Notes under the pieces: model-generated | What the model saw: the letters and a program-made list of their open reading frames with translations, nothing else | Database searches by the model: none | Told to the model about the DNA's origin: nothing | Part shown: positions 8,427-18,212 of the stretch, piece after piece | How the letters are laid out: the number at the start of each line of letters is the position of its first letter | Numbering within the stretch: the stretch's first letter is position 1 | Program-made: the position numbers and the translations under genes | Assembly: GCF_001050035.1 (NCBI RefSeq) | Contig: NZ_CVTA01000029.1 | Coordinates: 1-32,993, forward strand | Source: Mycolicibacterium komanii | GTDB lineage: Bacteria; Actinomycetota; Actinomycetes; Mycobacteriales; Mycobacteriaceae | Length of the DNA stretch: 32,993 nucleotides | Reading direction: 5' to 3'

Positions 8427-8652
8427 CGGCGACCCGGGCGCCGCGGCCGGCGAACACCACGACATCCGCGGGGTGCAGCTGTCTGCCGCGCCGGTGTTCG
8501 ACCTCGCCGTTGACGGTGACCAGCCCGTCGGCGAGCACCGATTTGGCGTCGGCCCCCGAGTCGATGAGCCCGGCCAGTTTGAGGAACTGGCCCAGCCGGA
8601 TCGAGGCGTCCCGGATCGGGACATCGAGGGGTTCGGTGCCCGGGTCCGCCAT
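8419..8652 (-). CDS. Small S4-domain RNA-binding protein
   Basis: The 77-residue protein is a stand-alone S4 domain, similar to YbcJ/YaaA-type proteins: [20 protein letters not shown] (about 18-37) followed by [21 protein letters not shown] (about 39-59), the classic alpha-L RNA-binding motif with a G-x-V-x-V-N-G turn. Such proteins bind structured RNA, often on the ribosome; the target here is unknown. The ATG at 8652 has TAGCCT 7 nt upstream, so it is probably leaderless. It heads an operon with the ferritin-like gene and is divergent from dinB1, with only 33 bp between start codons. Confidence 0.82.
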   Translation of the reverse strand: MADPGTEPLDVPIRDASIRLGQFLKLAGLIDSGADAKSVLADGLVTVNGEVEHRRGRQLHPADVVVFAGRGARVADG

Positions 8653-8659
8653 GCAGGTC

Positions 8660-8677
8660 AGGCTAGCGCCTTAGCAT
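8660..8677. promoter_or_regulatory. Divergent promoters for the S4 gene and dinB1
   Basis: On the minus strand TAGCCT (8665-8660) lies 7 nt before the S4 ATG. On the plus strand TAGCAT (8672-8677) lies 8 nt before the dinB1 GTG. Both fit TANNNT and both predict leaderless or nearly leaderless mRNAs. The two RNA polymerase sites overlap, so the genes may compete for transcription. Confidence 0.5.
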
Positions 8678-8685
8678 CGGCAGCT

Positions 8686-10053
8686 GTGGACGCTCGCTGG
8701 GTTCTGCACCTCGACATGGACGCATTCTTCGCGTCGGTCGAGCAGCTGACCCGTCCCACGTTGCGCGGGCGCCCGGTGCTGGTCGGCGGGCTGGGCGGCC
8801 GCGGCGTGGTGGCGGGCGCGAGCTATGAGTCACGGGTGTACGGCGCGAAGTCGGCGATGCCGATGCACCAGGCCCGCCGGTTGGTCGGCACCGCCGCGGT
8901 GGTGCTCCCGCCGCGCGGCGTCGTCTACGGGCTGGCCAGCCGACGGGTGTTCGAGACCGTGCGGTCGATGGTGCCGGTGCTCGAGCAGCTGTCGTACGAC
9001 GAGGCTTTCGGTGAGCCGGCCGAGCTGGCGGGCGCATCGGCGGGTGAGGTCGAGGAGTTCTGCCGGACGTTGCGGGCACGGGTGCTGGAGGTGACGGGGC
9101 TCGTCGCGTCGATCGGGGCGGGCTCGGGCAAGCAGACGGCCAAGATCGCGTCCGGGCTGGCGAAACCCGACGGGATGCGGGTGGTCAGCCGCGATGAGGA
9201 ACGCACGCTGCTCGACGGCCTGCCGGTGCGCCGGCTGTGGGGGATCGGGCCCGTCGCGGGGGAGAAGCTGCACCGGCTCGGCATCGAGACCATCGGCGCC
9301 TTCGCCGCGCTGAGCGAGGCCGAGGCCGCCGACATCCTCGGCGGCACGGTGGGCCCGGCGCTGCACCGGCTCGCCCGCGGCATCGACGACCGGCCGGTGG
9401 CCGAGAACGCGCCCGCCAAACAGATCAGCGCCGAGTCCACCTTCCCCGAGGATCTGACCACCCTCGACCAGCTCCGCGAGGCGATGGGTCCCATCGGCGA
9501 GCACGCCCACCGCCGCCTGGAGAAGGACGGCCGCGGCGCGCGCACCGTCACGGTGAAGCTGAAGAAGTCCGACATGAGCACGCTCACCCGCTCGGCGACG
9601 CTGCCGTATGCCACCACCGACGCGGCCACGTTGATCGCGACCGCGCGCCGGCTTCTGCTCGACCCCGTCGAGGTCGGCCCGATTCGCCTTCTCGGCGTTG
9701 GGTTTTCGGGGCTCTCGGATGTTCGGCAGGAGTCGTTGTTCCCGGACCTGGAGCTGGCGTCCGACGACGACGTGACGCACACGGGGCTGCCACCGACCGT
9801 CACGGACCTCGCCGCCACCGCACCCGCATGGCGCATCGGCGACGACGTCACCCATCCGGACTTCGGGCACGGCTGGATTCAGGGGGCCGGGCACGGGGTG
9901 ATGACGGTGCGGTTCGAGACGCGCACGAGCGGGCCGGGGCAGGCGCGCACCTTCCCGATCGACACGCCGGGTATCGAGCGGGCCAATCCGGTCGATTCCC
10001 TCGACTGGCCGGATTACGTCGCCGAGTTGGCGCGCTACCAGAGCTCCCCGTAG
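8686..10053 (+). CDS. dinB1: Y-family translesion DNA polymerase IV (DinB1/DinX)
   Basis: The 455-residue polymerase copies past damaged or mispaired bases. The metal-binding block [11 protein letters not shown] places D10 and D12 at the start, and YDEAF supplies D105 and E106, matching E. coli D8/D103/E104. Helix-hairpin-helix and little-finger regions follow. QESLF (348-352) is a beta-clamp-binding motif. After it comes an extra C-terminal module with a [23 protein letters not shown] strand block (from about residue 383), also found in mycobacterial DinB1. The GTG at 8686 is chosen because the protein begins directly at the conserved block and a -10 box lies just upstream; a longer frame to 8242 would run through the divergent genes. 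The 3' end overlaps the convergent secreted-protein gene by 19 bp. Confidence 0.95.
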   Translation: MDARWVLHLDMDAFFASVEQLTRPTLRGRPVLVGGLGGRGVVAGASYESRVYGAKSAMPMHQARRLVGTAAVVLPPRGVVYGLASRRVFETVRSMVPVLEQLSYDEAFGEPAELAGASAGEVEEFCRTLRARVLEVTGLVASIGAGSGKQTAKIASGLAKPDGMRVVSRDEERTLLDGLPVRRLWGIGPVAGEKLHRLGIETIGAFAALSEAEAADILGGTVGPALHRLARGIDDRPVAENAPAKQISAESTFPEDLTTLDQLREAMGPIGEHAHRRLEKDGRGARTVTVKLKKSDMSTLTRSATLPYATTDAATLIATARRLLLDPVEVGPIRLLGVGFSGLSDVRQESLFPDLELASDDDVTHTGLPPTVTDLAATAPAWRIGDDVTHPDFGHGWIQGAGHGVMTVRFETRTSGPGQARTFPIDTPGIERANPVDSLDWPDYVAELARYQSSP

Positions 10054-10517
10054 ACGGCCGAGATCGTAAAGCCGTGATCGCCGTACGTTTTACAGGTCAC
10101 GGTGCCCTGATGTCCGACACCGCAACTCGCGCCCCAGTTTTCGAGCCGGTAGCCGGCCGGCAGCACGTCGACGCCCTCGCGGGTGAACGTCGGTGTGGGG
10201 GAGTGCCGGTACTCGGCCGGGCCGCCGCTGGTCAGAAACGTCTGGTTGGTTCCGGGCGGGGCGTCCATCGGCACCCAGTCACAGCCGATCGGTCCGCCGT
10301 TGGGCCCGATGCCGCAGAACACACCGTCCGGTGTGCGGAAGAACACGTGATAGTTGGGCGGCGGTCCGGGCCGGTAGAAGCCCTGGGCGACGGGGTAGTC
10401 GTCGATCGCATCGGCTCCCGGCGGCGGCTCGGCACTCGCCACCGCCTCGGCGGACAGGGCCAGGGCCAGGACCGCGATCATCGTGGCGCCTCGGCGAATC
10501 AAGTTCTCGAAGTGCAC
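10035..10517 (-). CDS. Secreted protein of unknown function
   Basis: The 160-residue product has a Sec signal: a basic n-region (LIRR), a hydrophobic stretch [14 protein letters not shown] (13-26) and a likely cleavage site after ASA (27-29), leaving a mature protein starting [11 protein letters not shown]. The mature part is rich in Gly and Pro and has four cysteines (in FCGIG, GCDW, ASCGV and TCKTYG), suggesting two disulfides; no lipobox cysteine follows the signal. It resembles small exported mycobacterial proteins of unknown role. The GTG at 10517 gives the better signal peptide, whereas an ATG at 10481 has a better ribosome site (GAGG, 7-nt spacer). It ends inside the last codons of dinB1 and lies 21 bp downstream of ansA's start region on the same strand only by gene order, not as a clear operon. 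Confidence 0.75.
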   Translation of the reverse strand: MHFENLIRRGATMIAVLALALSAEAVASAEPPPGADAIDDYPVAQGFYRPGPPPNYHVFFRTPDGVFCGIGPNGGPIGCDWVPMDAPPGTNQTFLTSGGPAEYRHSPTPTFTREGVDVLPAGYRLENWGASCGVGHQGTVTCKTYGDHGFTISAVYGELW

Positions 10518-10538
10518 GCGTCCACGTTGCCATGCGCG

Positions 10539-11462
10539 TCAACCCCAGCGGGCGATAGCCTCGTCGACGCCGATCCCGCTCGTGAGCGCCGCCATCAGCA
10601 GCACTCGCGCCTGCGCAGACCGTAATCGGCGCACCGGCACGGCGCCGGCGGCGACGAGGTCGTGGCCCGGCCCGTATGCGGGGCTGACGCGTGCTCCCGG
10701 CACGCGGGTGCACACCGCGACGGCCACTCCGGCGTCGCAGAGTCGGCGCACGCCGTCGATCACCGCCTCGCCGGCGTTACCCGCGCCCAGCGCCTCCACC
10801 ACGATTCCGCGGGCGCCCGCGGCGACGCAGGCGTCCATCGCCACCGCGTCGGCACCCGGATAGGCCGCGACGATGTCGACCCTCGGGGCGGCCGCGGCCG
10901 ACAGCGCACCGAAGTTCGGTCGCTCCTTCGTCGCCTGCAGGGTGAGTCCGCCCGGTGAGACATCGCCGATCACGGTGCCCGCGAATCCGCGCAGATCGCC
11001 GGTCGCCGCCTTGTGCAATCCGAGCGGCTGCCACACCGTGCCCGCGAAGGTGACCACCACACCGAGGCCCCGCGCCTGTGGGCTGCCCGCAATGGTCAGT
11101 GCATCACGGAGATTCGCCGGGCCGTCGGCGTCCGGTGCGTCGGCAGCGCGTTGGGCTCCTGTCAGCACCACCGGCGCGCTGCCGCGGTAGGTCAGGTCGA
11201 GCCACAGCGCAGTCTCCTCCATGGTGTCGGTGCCGTGGGTGACGACGACGCCGTCGGCGTCGGCCGCTGCGGTGACGGCAGCACCGATGCGATCCCAGTC
11301 GGCGGGGGTCAGCTGCGAGCTGTCGACCGCCATCACGTCGACCACCTCGACCTCGAGACCCGACGCGAGTTCGGCTCCGCTGCGGGCGGGTCGCTTGACG
11401 CCGTCGGGGTCCGCGGCGCTTGCGATGGTGCCGCCGGTGGTGACGACGACGAGGCGACCCAT
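10539..11462 (-). CDS. ansA: L-asparaginase, bacterial type
   Basis: The 307-residue enzyme hydrolyses asparagine to aspartate and ammonia. Both active-site blocks are present: TTGGTIAS (8-15, nucleophile T12) and [10 protein letters not shown] (75-84, with T78-D79), followed by VLTGAQR, which carries the usual conserved loop. No signal peptide is visible at the ATG chosen at 11462, although export of AnsA has been reported in M. tuberculosis, where asparagine hydrolysis counters acid. Length is close to the family's (about 310-330). The gene is divergent from lspA with a 43-bp gap and is followed by the secreted-protein gene on the same strand 21 bp on. An extended frame to 11867 overlaps lspA and was discarded. 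Confidence 0.93.
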   Translation of the reverse strand: MGRLVVVTTGGTIASAADPDGVKRPARSGAELASGLEVEVVDVMAVDSSQLTPADWDRIGAAVTAAADADGVVVTHGTDTMEETALWLDLTYRGSAPVVLTGAQRAADAPDADGPANLRDALTIAGSPQARGLGVVVTFAGTVWQPLGLHKAATGDLRGFAGTVIGDVSPGGLTLQATKERPNFGALSAAAAPRVDIVAAYPGADAVAMDACVAAGARGIVVEALGAGNAGEAVIDGVRRLCDAGVAVAVCTRVPGARVSPAYGPGHDLVAAGAVPVRRLRSAQARVLLMAALTSGIGVDEAIARWG

Positions 11463-11505
11463 GGTGCGGAATTCTTCCCCATCGGGGTTTTGGGATGATG
11501 GTGCA

Positions 11506-12057
11506 GTGACTGACGACCCGGACGTGGCCGACAAGACGCCCGAAAAGGTGGCGCCGCCCAGGCGACGACTACCGCTGTTACTCGGCATCGCCGCCGCGGT
11601 GCTGGTCACCGACGTCGTCACCAAGGTTCTCGCGGTCAAGCTGCTCACTCCGGGGCAGCCGGTGTCGATCATCGGCGACACCGTGACCTGGACCCTGGTG
11701 CGCAACTCGGGTGCCGCGTTCTCGATGGCCACCGGATACACCTGGGTACTGACGCTGATCGCCACCGGCGTCGTCATCGGGATCGTGTGGATGGGTCGAC
11801 GGCTGGTGTCGCCGTGGTGGGCCGTCGGGTTGGGCATGATCCTCGGCGGCGCGCTCGGCAACCTCATCGACCGCTTCTTCCGGTCGCCCGGCCCGCTTCA
11901 GGGCCACGTCGTCGACTTCCTCTCGATCGGGTGGTGGCCGGTGTTCAACGTCGCCGACCCGTGCGTGGTCGGCGGGGCGATCCTGCTGGTGGCGTTGTCG
12001 TTGTTCGGCTTCGACTACGACACCGTCGGGCGGCGGAAGGCCGCCGAGGACGAATAG
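11506..12057 (+). CDS. lspA: Lipoprotein signal peptidase (signal peptidase II)
   Basis: The 183-residue inner-membrane aspartic protease removes signal peptides from lipidated prolipoproteins. Four membrane helices are visible (about 23-43, 76-97, 103-121 and 153-170). The catalytic aspartates are D122 in GNLIDRFF and D151 in FNVADP, and the conserved VRNSGAAFS block (65-73) is present. The cytoplasmic N-terminus is longer than in E. coli and Pro/Lys/Arg-rich, as in other mycobacteria. GTG at 11506 is the start that keeps this N-terminus without crossing ansA. The stop TAG touches the ATG of the pseudouridine synthase, so translation is probably coupled. Confidence 0.95.
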   Translation: MTDDPDVADKTPEKVAPPRRRLPLLLGIAAAVLVTDVVTKVLAVKLLTPGQPVSIIGDTVTWTLVRNSGAAFSMATGYTWVLTLIATGVVIGIVWMGRRLVSPWWAVGLGMILGGALGNLIDRFFRSPGPLQGHVVDFLSIGWWPVFNVADPCVVGGAILLVALSLFGFDYDTVGRRKAAEDE

Positions 12058-12987
12058 ATGGCCGATCGGTCCCTTCCCATCCCCGAGGGCCTGGCGGGAA
12101 TGCGCGTCGACGCGGGTCTGGCACGTCTGCTCGGCTTGTCGCGCACGGCCGCCGCGGCGTTGGCCGAGGAGGGCGGTGTCGAGATCGACGGCACCCGCGC
12201 CGGCAAGTCGGACAAGCTGGTCGCGGGCGCCTGGCTCGACGTGCGGTTGCCCGAAGCCCCTGCGCCGGTTGAGAACACACCGGTCGAGATCGACGGCATG
12301 GGGATCCTGTACTCCGACGAGGACATCGTCGCGGTGGACAAGCCGCCTGGCGTCGCCGCCCATGCCACGGTCGGATGGTCGGGCCCGACTGTGCTCGGCG
12401 GCCTGGCCGCGGCGGGCTTCCGGATCAGCACCTCGGGCATCCACGAACGCCAGGGCATCGTGCACCGCCTCGATGTGGGCACGTCGGGGGTCATGGTCGT
12501 CGCGCTGTCGGAGCGCGCATACACAGTCCTCAAGCGGGCCTTCAAACAGCGCACCGTCGAGAAGCGCTATCACGCTCTGGTGCAGGGACATCCCGATCCG
12601 TCGAGCGGAACGATCGACGCGCCCATCGGCCGCCACCGCGGACACGACTGGAAGTTCGCGGTCACCGAGAACGGCAGGCACAGCGTGACCCACTACGACA
12701 CCCTCGAGGCGCACCGCGCGGCGAGCCTGCTCGACATCGAGCTGGAAACCGGTCGTACACACCAGATTCGGGTGCATTTCGCCGCGTTGCATCACCCGTG
12801 CGTCGGCGACCTCACCTACGGAGCAGATCCCACGTTGGCCAAGCGGCTCGAGCTGGAACGGCAATGGTTGCACGCGCGCTCGCTGGCGTTCGCGCATCCT
12901 GCCGACGGGCGTCGCATCGAGATCACCAGCCCCTATCCGGACGACCTGCAACACGCCCTCGACGCACTGCGCAACCACGAACTGTGA
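12058..12987 (+). CDS. RluA/RluD-family 23S rRNA pseudouridine synthase
   Basis: The 309-residue protein has an N-terminal S4 RNA-binding domain (about 14-80) and a pseudouridine synthase domain. The catalytic motif is HRLDVGTSG (136-144) with the nucleophile D139; [10 protein letters not shown] and [12 protein letters not shown] are the other family blocks. It isomerises uridine in RNA, probably large-subunit rRNA as RluD does, although the exact site cannot be read from sequence. The lspA-RluD-like order is kept in M. tuberculosis and many other bacteria. It begins immediately after the lspA stop and its own stop overlaps the next start (GTGA), so it is the middle gene of a three-gene operon. 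Confidence 0.93.
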   Translation: MADRSLPIPEGLAGMRVDAGLARLLGLSRTAAAALAEEGGVEIDGTRAGKSDKLVAGAWLDVRLPEAPAPVENTPVEIDGMGILYSDEDIVAVDKPPGVAAHATVGWSGPTVLGGLAAAGFRISTSGIHERQGIVHRLDVGTSGVMVVALSERAYTVLKRAFKQRTVEKRYHALVQGHPDPSSGTIDAPIGRHRGHDWKFAVTENGRHSVTHYDTLEAHRAASLLDIELETGRTHQIRVHFAALHHPCVGDLTYGADPTLAKRLELERQWLHARSLAFAHPADGRRIEITSPYPDDLQHALDALRNHEL

Positions 12988-13883
12988 GCGACACACGCAG
13001 ACCCGGCTTGCTGTTCGGCGTCGGCGCCTATGCGTGCTGGGGGACGTTCCCCGCCTTCTTCCCGCTGCTGAAGCCCGCATCGGCCGTCGAGGTGCTGGCG
13101 CACCGCATCGTGTGGAATTTCCTGCTGATGGTCGTCGTGGTCGCCGCCGTGCGCAGGCTCGGCGACCTCAAGAAGATGACCGGGCGCACCTGGCTGCTGC
13201 TCACCGCCGCGTCGGCGCTGATCTCCATCAACTGGGGGATCTACGTCTATGCCGTCAACAACGGGCATGTGGTCGACGCGGCCCTCGGCTACTTCATCAA
13301 CCCGCTGGTGGTCGTCGCGCTGGGACTGATCGTCTATCGGGAGAGGCTCAACCGCGCGCAGTTCGCCGCGTTGGCCGTCGCGGTCATCGGCGTGGTGGTG
13401 CTGACGGTGGAAGTGGGCGCGCCGCCGTACATCGGCCTCGGCCTGGCGCTGTCCTTCGGCCTCTACGGCGCGGTGAAGAAAGCGGTCTCGACCGATCCGC
13501 GCGTCAGTGTCGGGGTGGAGGCCGGCATCGCCACGCCGTTCGCGCTCGCCTACATCGCCGTCCTGCAGAGCACCGGGCACGGCACCTTTACCGGCTACGG
13601 CGGCGGGCACGTCGCGCTGATGGTGCTGTCCGGGCTGGTGACGGCCATCCCCCTGCTGCTGTTCGCCGCGGCCGCGCAGCGATTGCCGCTGGTGACGATG
13701 GGCCTGCTGTTCTACATCACCCCGGTGATGCAGATGAGCTGGGGCGTGCTCATCGGCAGGGAGCCGATGCCCCCGGCACGCTGGCTGGGTTTCGCCCTGA
13801 TCTGGGTCGCGCTGCTCGTCTTCAGCGGCGACGCCATACGCCGGTCCCGTGCCGAACGAGAACTTTGCGAGTCTCCCAGTTGA
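12984..13883 (+). CDS. rarD: RarD-type EamA-family permease
   Basis: The 299-residue protein has about ten hydrophobic helices in two five-helix repeats, as in the drug/metabolite transporter superfamily. The start block [19 protein letters not shown] and [25 protein letters not shown] region (around 90-115) are typical of RarD (chloramphenicol-sensitivity protein) homologues. The GTG at 12984 overlaps the preceding stop by four bases (GTGA), supporting the start and co-transcription with lspA and the pseudouridine synthase. Substrate is unknown; amino acids or drugs are usual guesses for the family. In M. tuberculosis this position is occupied by other genes, so it belongs to the variable part of the locus. 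Confidence 0.85.
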   Translation: MSDTRRPGLLFGVGAYACWGTFPAFFPLLKPASAVEVLAHRIVWNFLLMVVVVAAVRRLGDLKKMTGRTWLLLTAASALISINWGIYVYAVNNGHVVDAALGYFINPLVVVALGLIVYRERLNRAQFAALAVAVIGVVVLTVEVGAPPYIGLGLALSFGLYGAVKKAVSTDPRVSVGVEAGIATPFALAYIAVLQSTGHGTFTGYGGGHVALMVLSGLVTAIPLLLFAAAAQRLPLVTMGLLFYITPVMQMSWGVLIGREPMPPARWLGFALIWVALLVFSGDAIRRSRAERELCESPS

Positions 13884-13908
13884 CCTTGATCTAGCAATGT
13901 CATAACGT
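13880..13908 (+). promoter_or_regulatory. Strong sigma-A-like promoter of the TetR gene
   Basis: The -35 element TTGACC (13880-13885) overlaps the stop codon of the permease gene. It is followed by a 17-bp spacer and the -10 element TAACGT (13903-13908), which ends 6 nt before a GTG. This is the best full promoter in the window. A weak inverted repeat, AGCAA (13893-13897) with TTGCT (13909-13913), brackets the -10 box and could be an autoregulatory operator. Confidence 0.65.
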
Positions 13909-13914
13909 TTGCTC

Positions 13915-14574
13915 GTGGTCGACGAACCCGGGTTGGCTCCAGCCGCCCGCGGACGCGGACGTCCCGCCGGATCGGACTCGGCCGAGACGCGGGCGGGCAT
14001 CCTGCGTGCGGCCCGCGCGGTGATCAACGAGCGCGGGTACGAAGCGGCGACGTTCAAGGCCATCGCGGTGCGGGCCGGGATCAGCAGGCCCACCATGCAC
14101 TACTACTTCGCCACCAAGGAAGACCTCTACGACAGCCTGCAGCGCGAGGCGTTCGCGATGGTGTCGGCCTCGATCGCGGCCGGGAAGCGCCGAGACACCT
14201 TGATGGAGCAGCTGACGGCGTTTTTCGCGGCCGCGGGGGAACTGGACCCTTCGGACGGCTCGATGATGCGGTTCGTCATCTCCTCGCGGCTCGAACTGCA
14301 TCGACATCCCGGGCTGCGGGGCAGCGTCACGCCGGTCGCCGAGGCAGTGGCTGACTTCTACGCGTGGATGGTCGACGGTGCGATCCGCCGTGGCGAGATC
14401 CCCGGCGACGCGGATGCCGCCGCAGTGGTCAACATGCTCTCGGCGATGTTCTGGGGGATGGGGTTCTTCGGGCGGTTCGTACACGGCTCCGAACCGGGTA
14501 TTGCGGTTGCCAAGCAACTCAATCGGCTGTTGCGGCGGGGCTTGCTCGGATCACCGCGGGGCCTGCCCGTCTAG
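13915..14574 (+). CDS. TetR-family transcriptional regulator
   Basis: The 219-residue protein has a Pro/Arg-rich N-terminal arm, then the TetR DNA-binding domain: TRAGILRAARAVINERGY and the helix-turn-helix TFKAIAVRAGISRPTMHYYF (46-65), followed by KEDLYDSL. The C-terminal ligand-binding half is all helical and rich in Met and Phe (FWGMGFFGRF near 180-189), suggesting a hydrophobic ligand. The GTG at 13915 is preferred over TTG at 13909 because the promoter at 13880-13908 predicts transcription starting at that GTG. It stands alone between the permease and dnaE1; its target may be itself or the permease upstream. Ligand unknown. Confidence 0.88.
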   Translation: MVDEPGLAPAARGRGRPAGSDSAETRAGILRAARAVINERGYEAATFKAIAVRAGISRPTMHYYFATKEDLYDSLQREAFAMVSASIAAGKRRDTLMEQLTAFFAAAGELDPSDGSMMRFVISSRLELHRHPGLRGSVTPVAEAVADFYAWMVDGAIRRGEIPGDADAAAVVNMLSAMFWGMGFFGRFVHGSEPGIAVAKQLNRLLRRGLLGSPRGLPV

Positions 14575-14631
14575 GGCGCCCCGGGATTTCTTCGCGCGCC
14601 TCGAAGACACGCTTCTGCGACACGCCGGGAA

Positions 14632-14654
14632 GTGTCGGAATGCGGCCATAGACT
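14632..14654 (+). promoter_or_regulatory. dnaE1 promoter with PafBC-like (RecA-independent damage) motif
   Basis: GTGTCGGAA (14632-14640) matches the core TGTCGG of the mycobacterial RecA-NDp motif TTGTCRGTG. It is followed by exactly 8 nt and the -10 box TAGACT (14649-14654), the spacing required by that promoter class. Six of nine bases match. The predicted start is about two bases before the dnaE1 ATG. Confidence 0.4.
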
Positions 14655-14663
14655 GGCCTCCCT

Positions 14664-17600
14664 ATGAGCCTTTTGGATTCGCGTTCGTTCGTGCACCTGC
14701 ATAACCACACCGAGTACTCGATGCTGGACGGTGCCGCGAAGGTCAAGCCGATGCTCGCCGAGGCTCAGCGACTCGAGATGCCCGCGATCGGGATGACCGA
14801 CCACGGAAACATGTTCGGCGCCAGCGAGTTCTACAACGCGGCCACCGACGCCGGGATCAAGCCGATCATCGGTGTCGAGGCCTACATCGCGCCGGCGTCG
14901 CGCTTCGACACCAAGCGCGTGCTGTGGGGTGATCCCAGCCAGAAGGGCGACGACGTATCGGGCAGCGGGTCCTACACCCACATGACGATGGTGGCCGAGA
15001 ACGCGACCGGGCTGCGCAACCTGTTCAAGCTGTCGTCGCTCGCGTCGTTCGAGGGTCAGCTCGGCAAGTGGTCGCGCATGGACGCCGAGCTGATCGCCGA
15101 ACATGCCGAGGGCATCATCGCCACCACCGGCTGCCCGTCCGGCGAGGTGCAGACCCGGCTGCGGCTCGGCCACGACCGCGAAGCGCTGGAGGCTGCGGCC
15201 AAGTGGCGGGAGATCTTCGGCCCGGAGAACTTCTTCCTCGAGCTGATGGACCACGGCCTCGACATCGAACGCCGCGTGCGCGAGGGGCTGCTCGACATCG
15301 GGCGCAAGCTCGGCATCCCGCCGCTGGCCACCAACGACTGCCACTACGTCACCCGCGACGCCTCGCAGAACCACGAAGCGCTGCTGTGCATCCAGACCGG
15401 TAAGACACTGTCGGATCCGAACCGCTTCAAGTTCGACGGTGACGGTTACTACCTCAAGACCGCGGCGGAGATGCGCGCGCTGTGGGACGGCCAGGTGCCA
15501 GGCGCATGCGATTCGACACTGCTGATCGCCGAGCGGGTGACGTCGTACGAGGACGTGTGGACGGTGCGCGACCGGATGCCGGTCTTCCCCGTCCCCGAGG
15601 GCCACACCCCCGAAACCTGGCTGCGCCACGAGGTTCACGAGGGGCTCAACCGGCGCTTCCCGTCGAGCGAGGTGCCGCAGGAGTACCTCGACCGCGCCGA
15701 CTACGAGATCAAGGTCATCTGCGACAAGGGCTACCCGTCGTACTTCCTGATCGTCGCCGACCTCATCAACTACGCGCGGTCGGTCGACATCCGGGTCGGG
15801 CCCGGCCGCGGGTCGGCCGCCGGCTCGCTGGTCGCCTACGCGCTGGGCATCACGAACATCGACCCCATCCCGTACGGGCTGCTGTTCGAGCGGTTCCTCA
15901 ACCCCGAGCGTGTGTCGATGCCCGATATCGACATCGACTTCGACGACCGTCGCCGCGGTGAGATGCTCCGCTACGCCGCCAACAAGTGGGGCAGCGACCG
16001 GGTGGCCCAGGTCATCACCTTTGGCACCATCAAAACCAAAGCGGCGCTGAAGGATTCGGCGCGTGTGCACTACGGCCAGCCGGGCTTCGCCATCGCCGAC
16101 CGGATCACCAAGGCGCTGCCTCCGCCGATCATGGCGAAGGACATCCCGCTGTCGGGGATCACCGACCCGAACCACGAGCGGTACAAGGAGGCCGCCGAGG
16201 TCCGTGGCCTGATCGACACCGACCCCGACGTCCGCACCATCTACGAGACCGCCCGCGGGCTCGAGGGTCTGGTGCGCAACGCCGGCGTGCACGCCTGCGC
16301 GGTGATCATGAGCTCCGAGCCGCTGATCGACGCGATCCCGCTGTGGAGACGTCCGCAGGACGGCGCGGTGATCACCGGCTGGGACTATCCGTCGTGCGAG
16401 GCCATCGGCCTGTTGAAGATGGACTTCCTCGGGTTGCGCAACCTGACGATCATTGGTGATGCGCTGGAGAACATCCGGGCCAACCGCGGTATCGAGCTCG
16501 ACCTGGAATCCGTTCCGCTCGACGACAAACCGACCTACGAGCTACTGGGCCGCGGCGACACGCTCGGCGTGTTCCAGCTCGACGGCGGGCCGATGCGCGA
16601 CCTGCTGCGGCGCATGCAGCCGACCGGCTTCGAGGATGTCGTCGCGGTGATCGCGCTGTACCGGCCCGGGCCGATGGGCATGAACGCCCACAACGACTAC
16701 GCCGACCGCAAGAACGGCCGGCAGGCGATCAGGCCGATCCACCCGGAACTCGAGGAACCGCTGCGCGAGATCCTCGCCGAGACCTACGGCCTGATCGTCT
16801 ACCAAGAGCAGATCATGCGCATCGCGCAGAAGGTGGCCGGTTACTCGCTGGCCCGAGCAGACATTCTGCGCAAGGCGATGGGCAAGAAGAAGCGCGAAGT
16901 CCTGGAGAAGGAGTTCGAGGGCTTCTCCGAGGGCATGAAGGCGAACGGTTTCTCCGCCGCCGCCATCAAGGCGCTGTGGGACACCGTGCTGCCGTTCGCC
17001 GACTACGCCTTCAACAAGTCGCACGCGGCCGGCTACGGCCTGGTCTCGTACTGGACGGCCTACCTCAAGGCCAACTACCCGGCCGAGTACATGGCCGGGC
17101 TGCTCACGTCGGTGGGCGACGACAAGGACAAGGCCGCGGTATATCTGGCCGATTGCCGCAGGCTCGGCATCACGGTGCTCCCGCCCGACGTCAACGAGTC
17201 GCACCTGAACTTCGCCTCGGTCGGCGAGGACATCCGCTACGGGCTCGGCGCGGTGCGCAACGTCGGCGCCAATGTCGTTGCCTCGGTGATCAACACGCGC
17301 ACCGAGAAGGGGAAGTTCATCGACTTCTCCGACTACCTGAACAAGATCGAAATCGGGCCCTGCAACAAGAAGGTCGCCGAGTCGCTGATCAAGGCAGGCG
17401 CGTTCGACTCGCTGGGGCACCCGCGCAAGGGGCTGTTCCTGATCCACACCGACGCCGTCGACTCTGTGCTCGGCACCAAGAAGGCCGAGGCGATGGGGCA
17501 GTTCGACCTGTTCGGCGGCGCCGACACGGCCACGGACGCGGTGTTCACCATCAAGGTGCCCGACGAGGAGTGGGAGGACAAGCACAAGCTCGCGCTGGAA

Positions 17601-18209
17601 CGCGAGATGCTCGGCCTCTACGTCTCCGGTCATCCGCTCAACGGCATCGCCCACCTGCTGGCCGCCCAGGTCGACACCGCGATCCCAGCCATCCTCGACG
17701 GCGACGTCCCCAACGACACGCAGGTTCGGGTCGGCGGCATCCTGGCGTCGGTGAACCGACGGGTCAACAAGAACGGGTTACCCTGGGCGTCAGCGCAACT
17801 CGAGGACCTGACCGGCGGCATCGAGGTGCTGTTCTTCCCGCAGACCTACTCGACGTTCGGCGCCGAGATCGCTGACGACGCGGTCGTGCTGGTCGGCGCG
17901 AAGGTGGCGATCCGCGACGACCGGATCTCGCTGATCGCCAACGACCTTGTCGTGCCGGACTTCTCGAATGCGCAACTGGATCGCCCGCTGGCGGTCAGCC
18001 TGCCGACGCGACAGTGCACGGTGGACAAGGTGACCGCGCTCAAGCAGGTTCTCGCGCGTCATCCCGGCACGTCGCAGGTGCATCTGCGGTTGATCAGCGG
18101 GGAGCGGATCACCACGCTCGAACTCGACACGTCGCTGCGGGTGACCCCGTCGTCGGCGTTGATGGGCGACCTGAAGGCGCTGCTGGGTCCCGGCTGCCTG
18201 GGCGGCTGA
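14664..18209 (+). CDS. dnaE1: DNA polymerase III alpha subunit, replicative (DnaE1)
   Basis: The 1181-residue polymerase copies the chromosome. The N-terminal PHP domain begins with HLHNHTEYS (11-19) and keeps its metal-binding histidines; in mycobacteria this domain is the proofreading exonuclease of DnaE1. The polymerase palm has PDIDIDF with catalytic D421 and D423, and D587 in [15 protein letters not shown] (946-950) is the internal beta-clamp-binding motif. An OB-fold follows (around 1000-1100, [18 protein letters not shown] region) and a C-terminal tail domain. Length is near that of M. tuberculosis DnaE1 (1184). It is the replicative rather than the mutagenic DnaE2 type, judging by intact PHP residues and the clamp motif. 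The ATG at 14664 is the only good start; the gene appears monocistronic. Confidence 0.98.
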   Translation: MSLLDSRSFVHLHNHTEYSMLDGAAKVKPMLAEAQRLEMPAIGMTDHGNMFGASEFYNAATDAGIKPIIGVEAYIAPASRFDTKRVLWGDPSQKGDDVSGSGSYTHMTMVAENATGLRNLFKLSSLASFEGQLGKWSRMDAELIAEHAEGIIATTGCPSGEVQTRLRLGHDREALEAAAKWREIFGPENFFLELMDHGLDIERRVREGLLDIGRKLGIPPLATNDCHYVTRDASQNHEALLCIQTGKTLSDPNRFKFDGDGYYLKTAAEMRALWDGQVPGACDSTLLIAERVTSYEDVWTVRDRMPVFPVPEGHTPETWLRHEVHEGLNRRFPSSEVPQEYLDRADYEIKVICDKGYPSYFLIVADLINYARSVDIRVGPGRGSAAGSLVAYALGITNIDPIPYGLLFERFLNPERVSMPDIDIDFDDRRRGEMLRYAANKWGSDRVAQVITFGTIKTKAALKDSARVHYGQPGFAIADRITKALPPPIMAKDIPLSGITDPNHERYKEAAEVRGLIDTDPDVRTIYETARGLEGLVRNAGVHACAVIMSSEPLIDAIPLWRRPQDGAVITGWDYPSCEAIGLLKMDFLGLRNLTIIGDALENIRANRGIELDLESVPLDDKPTYELLGRGDTLGVFQLDGGPMRDLLRRMQPTGFEDVVAVIALYRPGPMGMNAHNDYADRKNGRQAIRPIHPELEEPLREILAETYGLIVYQEQIMRIAQKVAGYSLARADILRKAMGKKKREVLEKEFEGFSEGMKANGFSAAAIKALWDTVLPFADYAFNKSHAAGYGLVSYWTAYLKANYPAEYMAGLLTSVGDDKDKAAVYLADCRRLGITVLPPDVNESHLNFASVGEDIRYGLGAVRNVGANVVASVINTRTEKGKFIDFSDYLNKIEIGPCNKKVAESLIKAGAFDSLGHPRKGLFLIHTDAVDSVLGTKKAEAMGQFDLFGGADTATDAVFTIKVPDEEWEDKHKLALEREMLGLYVSGHPLNGIAHLLAAQVDTAIPAILDGDVPNDTQVRVGGILASVNRRVNKNGLPWASAQLEDLTGGIEVLFFPQTYSTFGAEIADDAVVLVGAKVAIRDDRISLIANDLVVPDFSNAQLDRPLAVSLPTRQCTVDKVTALKQVLARHPGTSQVHLRLISGERITTLELDTSLRVTPSSALMGDLKALLGPGCLGG

Positions 18210-18212
18210 CGG

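Noticed and set aside
8242..8685. Extended N-terminus for dinB1 starting at 8242
   Set aside because: The extra codons run antisense to the S4 and ferritin-like genes and precede the polymerase's conserved first strand; the GTG at 8686 gives the normal length.
14618..14637. Hairpin after the TetR gene as an intrinsic terminator
   Set aside because: The stem is only 6 bp with an 8-nt loop and no T-run, and its arm coincides with the dnaE1 promoter element, so a regulatory reading fits better.
14571..16292. A 573-codon open frame on the minus strand
   Set aside because: Antisense to dnaE1, with shadow-type composition and no start signals or family motifs.
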